7,830 bases of DNA from an uncultured Lachnospiraceae bacterium (GTDB taxonomy: Bacteria > Bacillota_A > Clostridia > Lachnospirales > Lachnospiraceae), in the NCBI GenBank assembly GCA_910588595.1, contig CAJUQU010000182.1, positions 1 through 7,830 on the forward strand. Direction: 5' to 3'. The notes under the pieces were generated by a model. The model did no database searches. It saw only the letters and a list, made by a program, of their open reading frames with translations, and had not been told where the DNA came from. Positions 1-7,067 of this stretch are shown here, piece by piece. The translations under genes were made by a program, and so were the position numbers. The stretch's first letter is position 1, and every line of letters begins with the position of its first letter.

Positions 1-343
1 TACACATGGACACCTGTACGATCGATACCGTCAGCGCGATCGTCAGCGAATTGAACAAGCTCTTTGAATACTCCATGAGTCCGGCCACCAGACGGTAATT
101 CTCCGTGGTAAAATGCAGCGGAATGGAGATGACGATGGGATCATACAGATCCCCCTCCGTCATAAAGCTCACCGAGATCTTGTTTAACAGGGGCTGCAGG
201 ATCAGGAAACACAAGCCGAAAAGCAGTATAGCCCGGCATATGCTGACACCGTATCCCATCACGGTCTTGCGGAGGAGATAGCCGCCGGATTTTCTGTTTC
301 TCTCCCAGAAATCTGTCTTTTTTGCAGTCTTCAACTTACTCAT
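1..343 (-). CDS. Carbohydrate ABC transporter permease B2 (MalG/UgpE type), 3' partial
   Basis: The first 114 residues of the partner permease of B1; the frame is open to the window edge without a stop. It starts MSKLKTAKK at an ATG inside ATGAGTAA, where the TAA ends the preceding gene. A strong ribosome site AAGGGGG (353-359) sits 9 bases upstream, within the B1 coding region. A basic cytoplasmic tail is followed by a membrane segment at about 35-53 (ILLFGLCFLILQPLL). Then comes an extracytoplasmic part with FMTEGDLYDPIV and the family motif FTTENYRLV (about 78-86). A second hydrophobic segment begins near 96 (FNSLTIALTVSIVQ). The EAA loop and C-terminus lie outside the window. The NYRLV motif and the position after a MalF-type gene support the MalG assignment. 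Confidence 0.88.
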   Translation of the reverse strand, partial: MSKLKTAKKTDFWERNRKSGGYLLRKTVMGYGVSICRAILLFGLCFLILQPLLNKISVSFMTEGDLYDPIVISIPLHFTTENYRLVAGLMEYSKSLFNSLTIALTVSIVQVSMC

Positions 344-1247
344 AGTAGTAAACCCCCTTCGAGATGATGAATGAACTCACTCCGATGATCGCCATGACCA
401 GCACGAAATATGTCCATGACATAGCGGATGCCAGCCCGTAATTCAGGTTTACATTCATATATGTCGTGATCTTTTCAATGACTTCATTGTCCGATCTCAT
501 ACAGAAGTCCACCACCGTGTAGATCCAGTTCACAAGGAAAAGAGAACTGACCATGGGGAAAGTGATCTTCCAGAGACTCTCCCACTTGGTACAGCCTTCA
601 ATGTCCGCGGCCTCGTACATACTGATCGAAATGGTCTGCAGTCCCGACAGGAAGATAATGATCTGGATACCCGAGGAAATCGCCACGTCATAGATGTTAT
701 CAATGACCTCAAACAACTTCTCAAATGCCCTCACACCCACTCCGGTAGTCCTGAGGATCTCCTGGAGTGCATCCGAGATGCCTGTCGTGCCCTGTGCGTT
801 CATCTCAACAGTCTGGGCAACAGCCGCCATCAGGGCGTTATCAGAATCCAGCTTCAGCATCACGCCGGAAGCAAGTATCACAGGCAGGAAGAACACGGAA
901 CGAACCAGTGCCCTGCCCTTAAATTTCTGGTTCAGCACCAGAGCCACAAAGAAACTGAATACCATGATCGCCACGGAATTGATCGCCATTCTGGAAAGCT
1001 CCTCCGTGAGCAGCCTGACAAAATTGGCATCCACCCGGAAAGCATAATTGTAATTGAACAACCCCTTCCAAATTGTTTTAAACTCCCCCGCTCCCAGCTG
1101 CACATCGCTAAAACTCATATGCAAGGACTGGAACAGCGGTTGTATCATAAAGGCTAAAAAACCGATTATAAACGGAGAGATGAACAGGTACCCCGAGATG
1201 GCTTTCCGTTTCTGAAGGCCTGCCAACTTAGTTTTCTGTCTTTTCAT
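336..1247 (-). CDS. Sugar ABC transporter permease B1 (MalF/UgpA type)
   Basis: First membrane subunit of a second CUT1-type importer in the same operon, 303 residues from the chosen ATG. The first helix (about 19-39) carries the typical YLFISPFIIGFLAF. Further segments lie near 87-105, 114-131, 190-204, 227-246 and 275-296. The family signature FFLPVILASG is at 119-128 and IFLSGLQTI at 198-206. Between them is a hydrophilic, mostly helical stretch (about 131-190) rather than the usual Trp-rich connection. The EAA loop at 212-231 reads EAADIEGCTKW and ends ITFP: the Asp of the common IDGA is Glu and the Ala is Cys, but the central Gly is kept. Its last bases overlap the next permease start by 8 bases, which argues for coupled translation. 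Substrate unknown. Confidence 0.93.
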   Translation of the reverse strand: MKRQKTKLAGLQKRKAISGYLFISPFIIGFLAFMIQPLFQSLHMSFSDVQLGAGEFKTIWKGLFNYNYAFRVDANFVRLLTEELSRMAINSVAIMVFSFFVALVLNQKFKGRALVRSVFFLPVILASGVMLKLDSDNALMAAVAQTVEMNAQGTTGISDALQEILRTTGVGVRAFEKLFEVIDNIYDVAISSGIQIIIFLSGLQTISISMYEAADIEGCTKWESLWKITFPMVSSLFLVNWIYTVVDFCMRSDNEVIEKITTYMNVNLNYGLASAMSWTYFVLVMAIIGVSSFIISKGVYYYE

Positions 1248-1255
1248 AACCACAT

Positions 1256-1263
1256 TCCTTTCT
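1256..1263 (-). promoter_or_regulatory. Ribosome-binding site deciding the permease B1 start
   Basis: AGAAAGGA lies 8 bases before the ATG at 1247, giving MKRQKTK. Two earlier in-frame ATGs (1283 and 1271) would place the start in or just after the hairpin arm without a good ribosome site. The N-terminus MKRQKTK, a basic stretch before the first membrane helix, also fits permeases better. Confidence 0.7.
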
Positions 1264-1284
1264 AAAAGCATTTTATGCCACATC

Positions 1285-1309
1285 CCGCCGGAGACAATGC
1301 CTCCGGCGG
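1285..1309 (-). other. GC-rich intergenic hairpin between DUF5696 gene and permease B1
   Basis: A perfect 9-base-pair inverted repeat (CCGCCGGAG and CTCCGGCGG) with a 7-base loop lies in the 70-base spacer, 8 bases after the DUF5696 stop. No U-run follows the stem directly; on the transcript a short UUUU comes only about 15 bases later. It is therefore more likely an mRNA-stabilising or processing structure, or a leaky attenuator, than a full terminator. Confidence 0.6.
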
Positions 1310-1317
1310 AGCCGGCA

Positions 1318-3912
1318 TTAACGGACTACCAAATAATCTCTGGCTGGAACATTTGCGCCATCCGGCGTCACGGTATCCGTGAAACCATAATTTACATAGA
1401 CTTTTGTGCCGTCCTCGTATTCGGTGCAGGAGAGATTGTTTTCCAGCTTCTCATGACCTGTCATCTGCTGACCAAACACATGCCCCATCTCGCTATTGTA
1501 TCTGTTATATATTTCCATCATCCTGTCGTGCCATGCGGCAAAATCAGATGCGTAATACTCGGTGTAGAGTGTCTTCTGCAGGGCAAACGCCGTCTCCCGC
1601 ATCAGTGAGAAAGAAAGTCCCGCTCCGTACTCCGCAGCCTCTAGCAGCTCCTTTTCCTCATTTCCGCAGACATTCAACGGATAACCGACATAATCCACGA
1701 AACCGTGAATGGCAAGCTGGTAAAAAGGAATCTCCTCATCAATGATGGTGTACCCGCTTCCTGACAGATCCATGTTTGTCACCATATCCGTATAGGGCAG
1801 GGCATAATCATTGCCCATATTGACCATAACCTTCTTGCCGCCGTCACCGATCGCTTTGAGCATCTGCGCATGGGAATCCATCGCCTGCTGCCTGCTCACC
1901 GTGTTCTTCTGATAATAGTCAGAAGAGAGATCTTTTCCCATATCTCGGAACGCCACGTTCGCATTGTACTGATCCGCTGCCTCAGAAAGAACCTGCACAT
2001 TCTCCTCGATCAGGCTCGGGTGAAGCAGATAGTAGCTGTCTATCCCCTCCCTTGCGGAGTACGTGATGTCACTGTAGACAAACAACTCGGCATTCTCTTT
2101 GGACAAAAACTTTGCCGCATCCGTGAAGGAGAAAAATCCATCAAGCAATCCGCTGTCATACTCATAGTGCGTCACACCTTCCAGATAGAGATCCACACCC
2201 AGCTCTTCCGCCGCATCGCCCAAGGATTTCAGATCCTTTTTGCTGCCCAGGTCTCTGATCGTCTTTGCCTTGCTCAGGATCTTCTGATTGACACCACCGT
2301 TGCACCAGCCTGTATACTTCACAGAAACATTGCTCATGCCCTCAGATACCAACTGGCGGATCATCTCTTCCGCCTCGCTGTATTTCGTCAGCTTTAACGG
2401 TTTGGAAACAGGAACGCCCATGATCTGTCTTACCTTATCCACAGCGCCCACGATCTCGAGTGCCACCGGAGTTCCCTCCGCATCATTTTCCACAAAATAC
2501 TCCCCATATTTATCTTTCAGGTACCCCTGATATGTCTTTGCCATATCCACATAGCTGTTGCTGTTCACAAAGCGATACCGCTGTGTCAGTGTCTCATCAG
2601 GCAGTGTTTCCAGGAACTTGTAAACATTCTGGCTGTTTAAGTCACCCACCTGATAAAGCTCGGACGGACTGATCATATAGCTGGAATTCACAAAATTGTA
2701 GCTGCTGCCGTGTCCGTTGATATCCGCCTGCACAGAGACATACGGTGCACCCTCCTCCAGCATACAGATAAAGGAGTCATCGCCGTTTGCAATTCCAAAC
2801 ACGTTGAAATATGCCCTTGTGTCATGCACCACTGCCTCCCTGGACAGCGCCATATCCCAACCATAAAGATTCGCGTAATAAGATGCCTGCGAAATTTTGT
2901 TGTTGTTAAAGTTGATCAGCGCACCGCCGCCCTCAGGTACAAGCATGTAGCCCTCATCCTCAGAACCGCCCGCGCCAAAATACGGAAGCGGCACCAGCGT
3001 GTAGATCGGAGTCGCCTCACTGTATTCCAGCTCGTTCATGGGCATTTCCACTACCAGATCCCCACCGTCCAGCCTGTAAATGATACTTGCATCAAACACA
3101 AACGTGTCCTTGCTGGAAAGCTGTGCGTTCAGCTCTTTATCCGCCGCTAAGTCGTCTGCCGTATAGCCGGCTTTTTCAAATATCTGTTCCAATTTCTGGG
3201 TAGCAGCGCCCTTTGCAGTGTCTCTCAGCACATATAACGGCTCATTCGCCAAAGACGGGTATGCGGCAAGGAGCGCCTCCTTATCATCGTCTTTTCCCAA
3301 TTTATTGATATCATATTTTTTGTAGTAACGCTTGATAAAGCTGGAATCATTCGTCTCCATCTTTTCAAACCACTGATCCATACTTGCCACTGTGCAGACA
3401 GGAGGGATCATATACTCCTTCTCCACATTGCCCAGTGAATACTTAACTTTGACGTAATCATCGCCCTGCTCGATCTCGTACATTCCATTTGAAACGCCGT
3501 AGGTGAAACTGTCATACGTCGTCTGCAGACCGGTAGCGATGCTGTAGGTCATCAGCAGCGTAGACTGGAGCCTTCCCTTGTATGACGCAACCGCCACAGG
3601 ATCCGACTCCGCTTCGGGAGGGTTGGAATACCACACCTTCCCTGTTTCCTTGACCTCCAGCGTGAACTGGGTCGTCAGAGGATCCATGGTAAGCTTGAGC
3701 TTATCATTCTCCAGTATGATCGGATCCTCATTCCCGTCATAGCTGTAAACAGTCATCCCTTTTGTCTCTTTTGTCTTACCCTGGTAATTGACGATCACAA
3801 AGATTGCCACCAGTATGACAGCAGTTATGATCATGGGGACAGCCAGACTTTTCAGCTTCCCCACCAATTTCGCCTTCATTTCAGCTTCTTTTACTGTTTT
3901 TTCTTTCTTCAT
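1318..3912 (-). CDS. DUF5696-type large membrane-anchored extracytoplasmic protein, probable glycoside-hydrolase-like fold
   Basis: An 864-residue protein. A short basic cytoplasmic N-terminus precedes one membrane segment (about 24-43); the rest should lie outside the cell with no cleavage site. Residues about 50-450 look like a beta-rich domain with a helical insertion near 185-265 and the motif PEGGGALINFNNNK (about 326-339). Residues about 485-810 alternate strands and helices as in a TIM barrel, with conserved-looking strand ends KYTGWCNGG (532-540), LEGVTHYEYD (577-586), FRDMGKDLSSDY (655-666), VNMGND (697-702) and IPFYQLAIHGF (728-738). The last 40 residues (YEDGTKVYVNYG, then VPARDYLVV) resemble a C-terminal beta-sandwich of glycosidases. 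I recognise the overall type as DUF5696; no activity is established. Sugar-processing or sugar-binding is inferred from fold impression and from permease neighbours on both sides. Confidence 0.78.
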   Translation of the reverse strand: MKKEKTVKEAEMKAKLVGKLKSLAVPMIITAVILVAIFVIVNYQGKTKETKGMTVYSYDGNEDPIILENDKLKLTMDPLTTQFTLEVKETGKVWYSNPPEAESDPVAVASYKGRLQSTLLMTYSIATGLQTTYDSFTYGVSNGMYEIEQGDDYVKVKYSLGNVEKEYMIPPVCTVASMDQWFEKMETNDSSFIKRYYKKYDINKLGKDDDKEALLAAYPSLANEPLYVLRDTAKGAATQKLEQIFEKAGYTADDLAADKELNAQLSSKDTFVFDASIIYRLDGGDLVVEMPMNELEYSEATPIYTLVPLPYFGAGGSEDEGYMLVPEGGGALINFNNNKISQASYYANLYGWDMALSREAVVHDTRAYFNVFGIANGDDSFICMLEEGAPYVSVQADINGHGSSYNFVNSSYMISPSELYQVGDLNSQNVYKFLETLPDETLTQRYRFVNSNSYVDMAKTYQGYLKDKYGEYFVENDAEGTPVALEIVGAVDKVRQIMGVPVSKPLKLTKYSEAEEMIRQLVSEGMSNVSVKYTGWCNGGVNQKILSKAKTIRDLGSKKDLKSLGDAAEELGVDLYLEGVTHYEYDSGLLDGFFSFTDAAKFLSKENAELFVYSDITYSAREGIDSYYLLHPSLIEENVQVLSEAADQYNANVAFRDMGKDLSSDYYQKNTVSRQQAMDSHAQMLKAIGDGGKKVMVNMGNDYALPYTDMVTNMDLSGSGYTIIDEEIPFYQLAIHGFVDYVGYPLNVCGNEEKELLEAAEYGAGLSFSLMRETAFALQKTLYTEYYASDFAAWHDRMMEIYNRYNSEMGHVFGQQMTGHEKLENNLSCTEYEDGTKVYVNYGFTDTVTPDGANVPARDYLVVR

Positions 3913-3917
3913 GGTCA

Positions 3918-3922
3918 CTCCC
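3918..3922 (-). promoter_or_regulatory. Ribosome-binding site deciding the DUF5696 protein start
   Basis: GGGAG lies 5 bases before the ATG at 3912, which opens MKKEKTVK. The in-frame ATG at 3924 overlaps the site and has GGAAGG abutting it with no spacer, so 3912 is the better start. Confidence 0.7.
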
Positions 3923-3963
3923 ATCCTTCCGTCCCGGCAGATGTCCTCATGGTCCCCGCCTCG

Positions 3964-4617
3964 CTATAGTCGGAACATAATCTCCTTCCCCATGGAAATA
4001 AAGTACGCAACGCCCTGTGAAATCATGCTGAAGAACAGCAGCAGGATAAATACGATCACCATCATTGCAAACAGGCTGGCAACCATAAACAACAGATTCT
4101 TTGCCAGACCAAATTCATGGATCTGCCCCATAGCGGCAATGAACAGCATAGCCGCCCACAACAGTGAGAGCGCGCTGACTACCATGTAAAACTCCGCCTC
4201 ATCCATCGTGACGAAATTACTGAAAACCATCAGCGGAAACTGGATCAGCGGATATGGTGTCAGCGCATAGCAGCTTGCCATATACACCTGACCGAGCCGT
4301 CCCTTGCCGTCGAACAAGGTCGTCAGTCCCCAGTTTCCCACCACGAACATGGCGAGCGGGAATGCCACACTGGCAATATACAGGAAAATATTGATTCCCT
4401 CCCAGTACACCCTGTAGAAGAGGAAACTGGTATATCGCAGCTTCAAGACCCTTATGAGCAAAGTCAGAAACAGGATCGTATTCGCCGCCGCATAAGTCCC
4501 GCGCTTTTCGTGGGTGAGATCCCAGAAACCGTCCAGCGGATGCGTGATGCAGTACAGCGCAAACCGCATGCTGTCTACATATTTTTGTAAATTATCTTTG
4601 TTCAATGCATTTATCAT
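3964..4617 (-). CDS. Yip1-family polytopic membrane protein
   Basis: A 217-residue integral membrane protein starting MINALNK. The cytoplasmic N-terminus carries the motif HPLDGFWDLTHEKRGT (about residues 26-41), followed by hydrophobic segments near 44-58, 76-94, 117-135, 143-164 and 171-198. Between the second and third segments is GNWGLTTLFDGKG with YASC-like and YALTPYPL motifs (about 94-125). This layout matches bacterial Yip1-domain proteins: an N-terminal 'P-x-x-x-F' box, five helices and a central G...D/G...Y.L.P region. In eukaryotes Yip1 proteins act in vesicle traffic; the bacterial members have no settled function. Start chosen by the GGAGG site. It begins 16 bases after the NHL-protein stop and is followed by the DUF5696 gene, so the three are probably co-expressed. 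A role in assembling or regulating the transporter is inference. Confidence 0.8.
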   Translation of the reverse strand: MINALNKDNLQKYVDSMRFALYCITHPLDGFWDLTHEKRGTYAAANTILFLTLLIRVLKLRYTSFLFYRVYWEGINIFLYIASVAFPLAMFVVGNWGLTTLFDGKGRLGQVYMASCYALTPYPLIQFPLMVFSNFVTMDEAEFYMVVSALSLLWAAMLFIAAMGQIHEFGLAKNLLFMVASLFAMMVIVFILLLFFSMISQGVAYFISMGKEIMFRL

Positions 4618-4622
4618 ATCGA

Positions 4623-4627
4623 CCTCC
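4623..4627 (-). promoter_or_regulatory. Ribosome-binding site deciding the Yip1 protein start
   Basis: A perfect GGAGG lies 5 bases before the ATG at 4617. The in-frame ATG at 4629 lies at the edge of this site, four codons earlier, and has no purine-rich site of its own at a proper distance, so 4617 is preferred. Confidence 0.75.
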
Positions 4628-4633
4628 ATCTAT

Positions 4634-6136
4634 CTAAGCTCTGAAGATATCCGCGATATCAATTTCATGCTTGATTCTCTTGACTTTGCCAATGGACATG
4701 GGGATCAGGAACGCCGCCAGGATCACAATGACGATCATAACGATATTCTCCTCCACCCACTCTTTACGGTATTGCTTGTATGCCCTGGAATAGTTGTCTT
4801 CGTCGTACTTCAACTCAAAATAATCCATCGCTTCCTTGTATTGCTTCTGACGCAGCAGGGAGCGTCCGATGCCGATGTATGCCAGGTCATAGTTGCCGTC
4901 CAGTGCCATTACCTTCTTCCAGCTCTCCCCTGATGTCTCGTAATTGCCCGCATCGAAATCCTCAATCGCGCTGTAGATCAGCTTGCCAAACTCGGTGGGT
5001 GTGAACAGTGTGATGCTGCAGTCCAGCGCATCCAGCACCATCAGATCGTGTCCCATATGCTCGATCGCAGAAGGCTGTCTGAAATATCCGTCCATATTGC
5101 CGTTGCCGCCAAAGCAGAATACTATCTGACCCTGATCGTCATATCCGAAGAGGCGCCCGCGGTTCTTATCCAGGCACACATAGATATCATTGTCAAAAAC
5201 CGTCACATCTGTAAAGTAGGACGGACCTTCATAACCGCCGCCCTCACCCCAGTAGAGGTCGCCATAGGCGGGATATTCGCCGTTCTGGACCAGAATATCA
5301 TTGCCCATCAGGTTCAGTTTGCGGATCGCAGATGCGTCTCCGTTATCGAGATCGTCCTCATCCATACCGCCTGAGCAGGCATAGATGAAACCTTCGTGAT
5401 CGATATAGATATTGTCATACGCCGTGGGAACGAAGGATGTCATACGCACCCGCTGTTCCTGTGTCGCAAACTTCTTCCAAATGTAATCCATCCAGTCAAA
5501 CGTAACCGGCGTGGCGCCGACAAATCCCGAGAAAGTGCCGTCCGCCTCATACTTGCACAAACCTTGATTGATACTGGTAGCAATGCAGTAAACACGTCCT
5601 GCCGTGTCAATAACGATCTTGGAGGGCTGGAAAGTACTGTCCGCACTGACGGTAGAATCCACCGGCAGATTGAACTGGAGAAGGAAATTAAGGTCGCTGT
5701 CCACCTTTACGATCCTTGCGTTTCCATTGTCACTGATAAAGATGTCCCCCTCGTCCGAAATGGCGATATCCGTCGGTGAGGAAAGTGTCTTCACATCCGT
5801 ATCCCCCTGGATACTGTCGAAGATGCGCACCACCTCAAACTGCTCCGTGCCGGTCCGCTCAAGCTGTACGATCCGATTGTTGCCGGTATCACAGATATAG
5901 ATCATCCTGTCCTTGACAAACATTCCCTGAGGGTTGCGGAAATTGAGATCCAGACCGAACGATTCCGCCGTGTATACTTTTGTCACCGTATAGGCATCTG
6001 GCGAATCCTGCACATCACCCCAGTAGTCATAATTATATGTATAGCTCTTATCTCCAGCCATAACGCTCATTGAGGATGTCGCAAGAACCACCGCTCCCAG
6101 CGCTAAGGCGCCGATTGATTTGATTATCTTTTTCAT
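4634..6136 (-). CDS. Exported NHL beta-propeller/TPR protein with C-terminal membrane anchor
   Basis: A 500-residue protein starting MKKIIK. A Sec signal peptide (Lys-Lys, hydrophobic stretch about 7-24) ends at a plausible SVMA/GD site near residue 27. NHL repeats follow, each with a pattern like PTDIAISDEGDIFISDNGNARI, near 67-90, 120-146, 170-196, 236-272, 308-334 and 354-380: enough for a propeller of about six blades. Residues about 382-450 hold two helical TPR-like units (AIEDFDAGNYETS and SLLRQKQYKEAMDYF). A membrane segment at about 464-483 is followed by a basic tail (KVKRIKH), so the propeller and helices should face outside and the tail the cytoplasm. NHL propellers commonly bind proteins or glycans; no catalytic site is evident. 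Its place between transporter genes suggests a scaffold or binding role, which is inference. Confidence 0.85.
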   Translation of the reverse strand: MKKIIKSIGALALGAVVLATSSMSVMAGDKSYTYNYDYWGDVQDSPDAYTVTKVYTAESFGLDLNFRNPQGMFVKDRMIYICDTGNNRIVQLERTGTEQFEVVRIFDSIQGDTDVKTLSSPTDIAISDEGDIFISDNGNARIVKVDSDLNFLLQFNLPVDSTVSADSTFQPSKIVIDTAGRVYCIATSINQGLCKYEADGTFSGFVGATPVTFDWMDYIWKKFATQEQRVRMTSFVPTAYDNIYIDHEGFIYACSGGMDEDDLDNGDASAIRKLNLMGNDILVQNGEYPAYGDLYWGEGGGYEGPSYFTDVTVFDNDIYVCLDKNRGRLFGYDDQGQIVFCFGGNGNMDGYFRQPSAIEHMGHDLMVLDALDCSITLFTPTEFGKLIYSAIEDFDAGNYETSGESWKKVMALDGNYDLAYIGIGRSLLRQKQYKEAMDYFELKYDEDNYSRAYKQYRKEWVEENIVMIVIVILAAFLIPMSIGKVKRIKHEIDIADIFRA

Positions 6137-6139
6137 AGG

Positions 6140-6146
6140 CCACCTC
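6140..6146 (-). promoter_or_regulatory. Ribosome-binding site deciding the NHL protein start
   Basis: On the minus strand the site reads GAGGTGG. Its GAGGTG part matches the 16S anti-Shine-Dalgarno tail and sits 4 bases before the ATG at 6136. The in-frame ATG at 6148 overlaps this site and has only AGGGA directly abutting it, with no spacer, so 6136 is the preferred start. Confidence 0.75.
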
Positions 6147-6154
6147 ATTCCCTG

Positions 6155-7066
6155 TTAATCTTTCAGACCCGAGCTTGCCATTGTCTCCAAGATCTGGCTC
6201 TCAGAGAAAATGAAGATGGCAATGGGAACGATCATCAGGACAACCAGCACCGCTGCGCCCTGCCCCGTTCTTGCAATGCCTCCGCTCTGAATCTGCTGCA
6301 TGGCATATACGAGTGTCTTCTTTTCCTCGGAATAGATAAATGTGGCAGCCTTGTTGTTCCACAGCCCCTGTACCGAGAAGATGATCAGTGTGAGCCACGC
6401 GGGCTTTACGTTCGGCATCACGATACCGCTGAACACCCGCCACTCACTTGCGCCGTCAATCTTTGCCGCCTCGATCAGAGATGTCGGAAGTCCTTCCATG
6501 AACTGCTTCATGAGGAACAGTCCCATCGGGGATGCAAATCCCGGGATGATGATCGCCCAGTATGTATCGATCCAGCCAAGCTTGTTTAAGATCAGGTAGT
6601 TGGGAATCTGTGTCACGTAACCTGTAAACATCATCGCCACAGTAACCAATTTAAAGAATGCCTGATTGCCAGGAAAATCATATTTCGCCAGCACAAAGGC
6701 TCCCATGGACGCCACGATCAGATGACCGAAAGTACCGACAAACGTGATAAATACTGTATTAAACAGATACCTTGAGAATGTTACCCACGATTTTCCCATC
6801 GTCACGAACAGATCGGAAAAATTGTCAAACGTAGGGTTCTGCGGCAGGATCTTGGGCGGAAACTTGAACAATTCGTCCAGAGGTTTCAATGCACTGCTCA
6901 CCGCATAGATCAGAGGAAATGCCATCACCACTGCCACCAGCAGCAAAAACAGATACAGAAAAATGTCTCCCACGATTGACCGGTTTGGCTTTCTCCTCTT
7001 GATCAGCTTTTTATGATATACAGGTTCTAAGTTTTCTTGCTCTTTTTTCTTGTTCTTCTTGCTCAT
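6155..7066 (-). CDS. Carbohydrate ABC transporter permease A2 (MalG/UgpE type)
   Basis: Second membrane subunit of a CUT1 sugar importer, the partner of the permease encoded just upstream. It has 303 residues, a normal length. The N-terminus is a long Lys-rich cytoplasmic tail (residues 1-30), followed by hydrophobic segments near 36-56, 97-120, 134-158, 166-186, 222-238 and 270-288. The loop after the first segment has the typical SALKPLDE, and NPTFDNF resembles the usual NPTxxNY. The EAA loop at 199-218 is canonical (EAAKIDGASEW, ending IVMP). The C-terminus ETMASSGLKD is the classic MalG-family ending. The ribosome site AGGA lies at 7074-7077, inside the last codons of the preceding gene and 7 bases before ATG. 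The stop is TAA, followed by 18 bases before the NHL-protein start. Substrate cannot be read from the sequence. Confidence 0.96.
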   Translation of the reverse strand: MSKKNKKKEQENLEPVYHKKLIKRRKPNRSIVGDIFLYLFLLLVAVVMAFPLIYAVSSALKPLDELFKFPPKILPQNPTFDNFSDLFVTMGKSWVTFSRYLFNTVFITFVGTFGHLIVASMGAFVLAKYDFPGNQAFFKLVTVAMMFTGYVTQIPNYLILNKLGWIDTYWAIIIPGFASPMGLFLMKQFMEGLPTSLIEAAKIDGASEWRVFSGIVMPNVKPAWLTLIIFSVQGLWNNKAATFIYSEEKKTLVYAMQQIQSGGIARTGQGAAVLVVLMIVPIAIFIFSESQILETMASSGLKD

Positions 7067-7067
7067 A

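Noticed and set aside
694..1047. Plus-strand open frame of 117 codons opposite permease B1
   Set aside because: Ser/Thr/Ala-rich shadow of a membrane protein gene.
1285..1309. Calling the intergenic hairpin a rho-independent terminator
   Set aside because: No U-run directly follows the stem, and the same-strand permease pair immediately downstream has no visible promoter of its own.
1870..2397. Plus-strand open frame of 175 codons, opposite the DUF5696 gene
   Set aside because: It has no recognisable domain and is rich in Arg, His and Ile/Val in the way antisense shadows are. It lies wholly within a well-supported minus-strand gene.
2710..3150. Plus-strand open frame of 146 codons
   Set aside because: Antisense shadow of the DUF5696 gene, with low-complexity basic composition and no domain.
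4514..4933. Plus-strand open frame spanning the Yip1 / NHL junction
   Set aside because: It crosses two well-supported minus-strand genes and shows no family resemblance.
5396..5779. Plus-strand open frame of 127 codons
   Set aside because: Shadow of the NHL repeats; no motif or convincing ribosome site.
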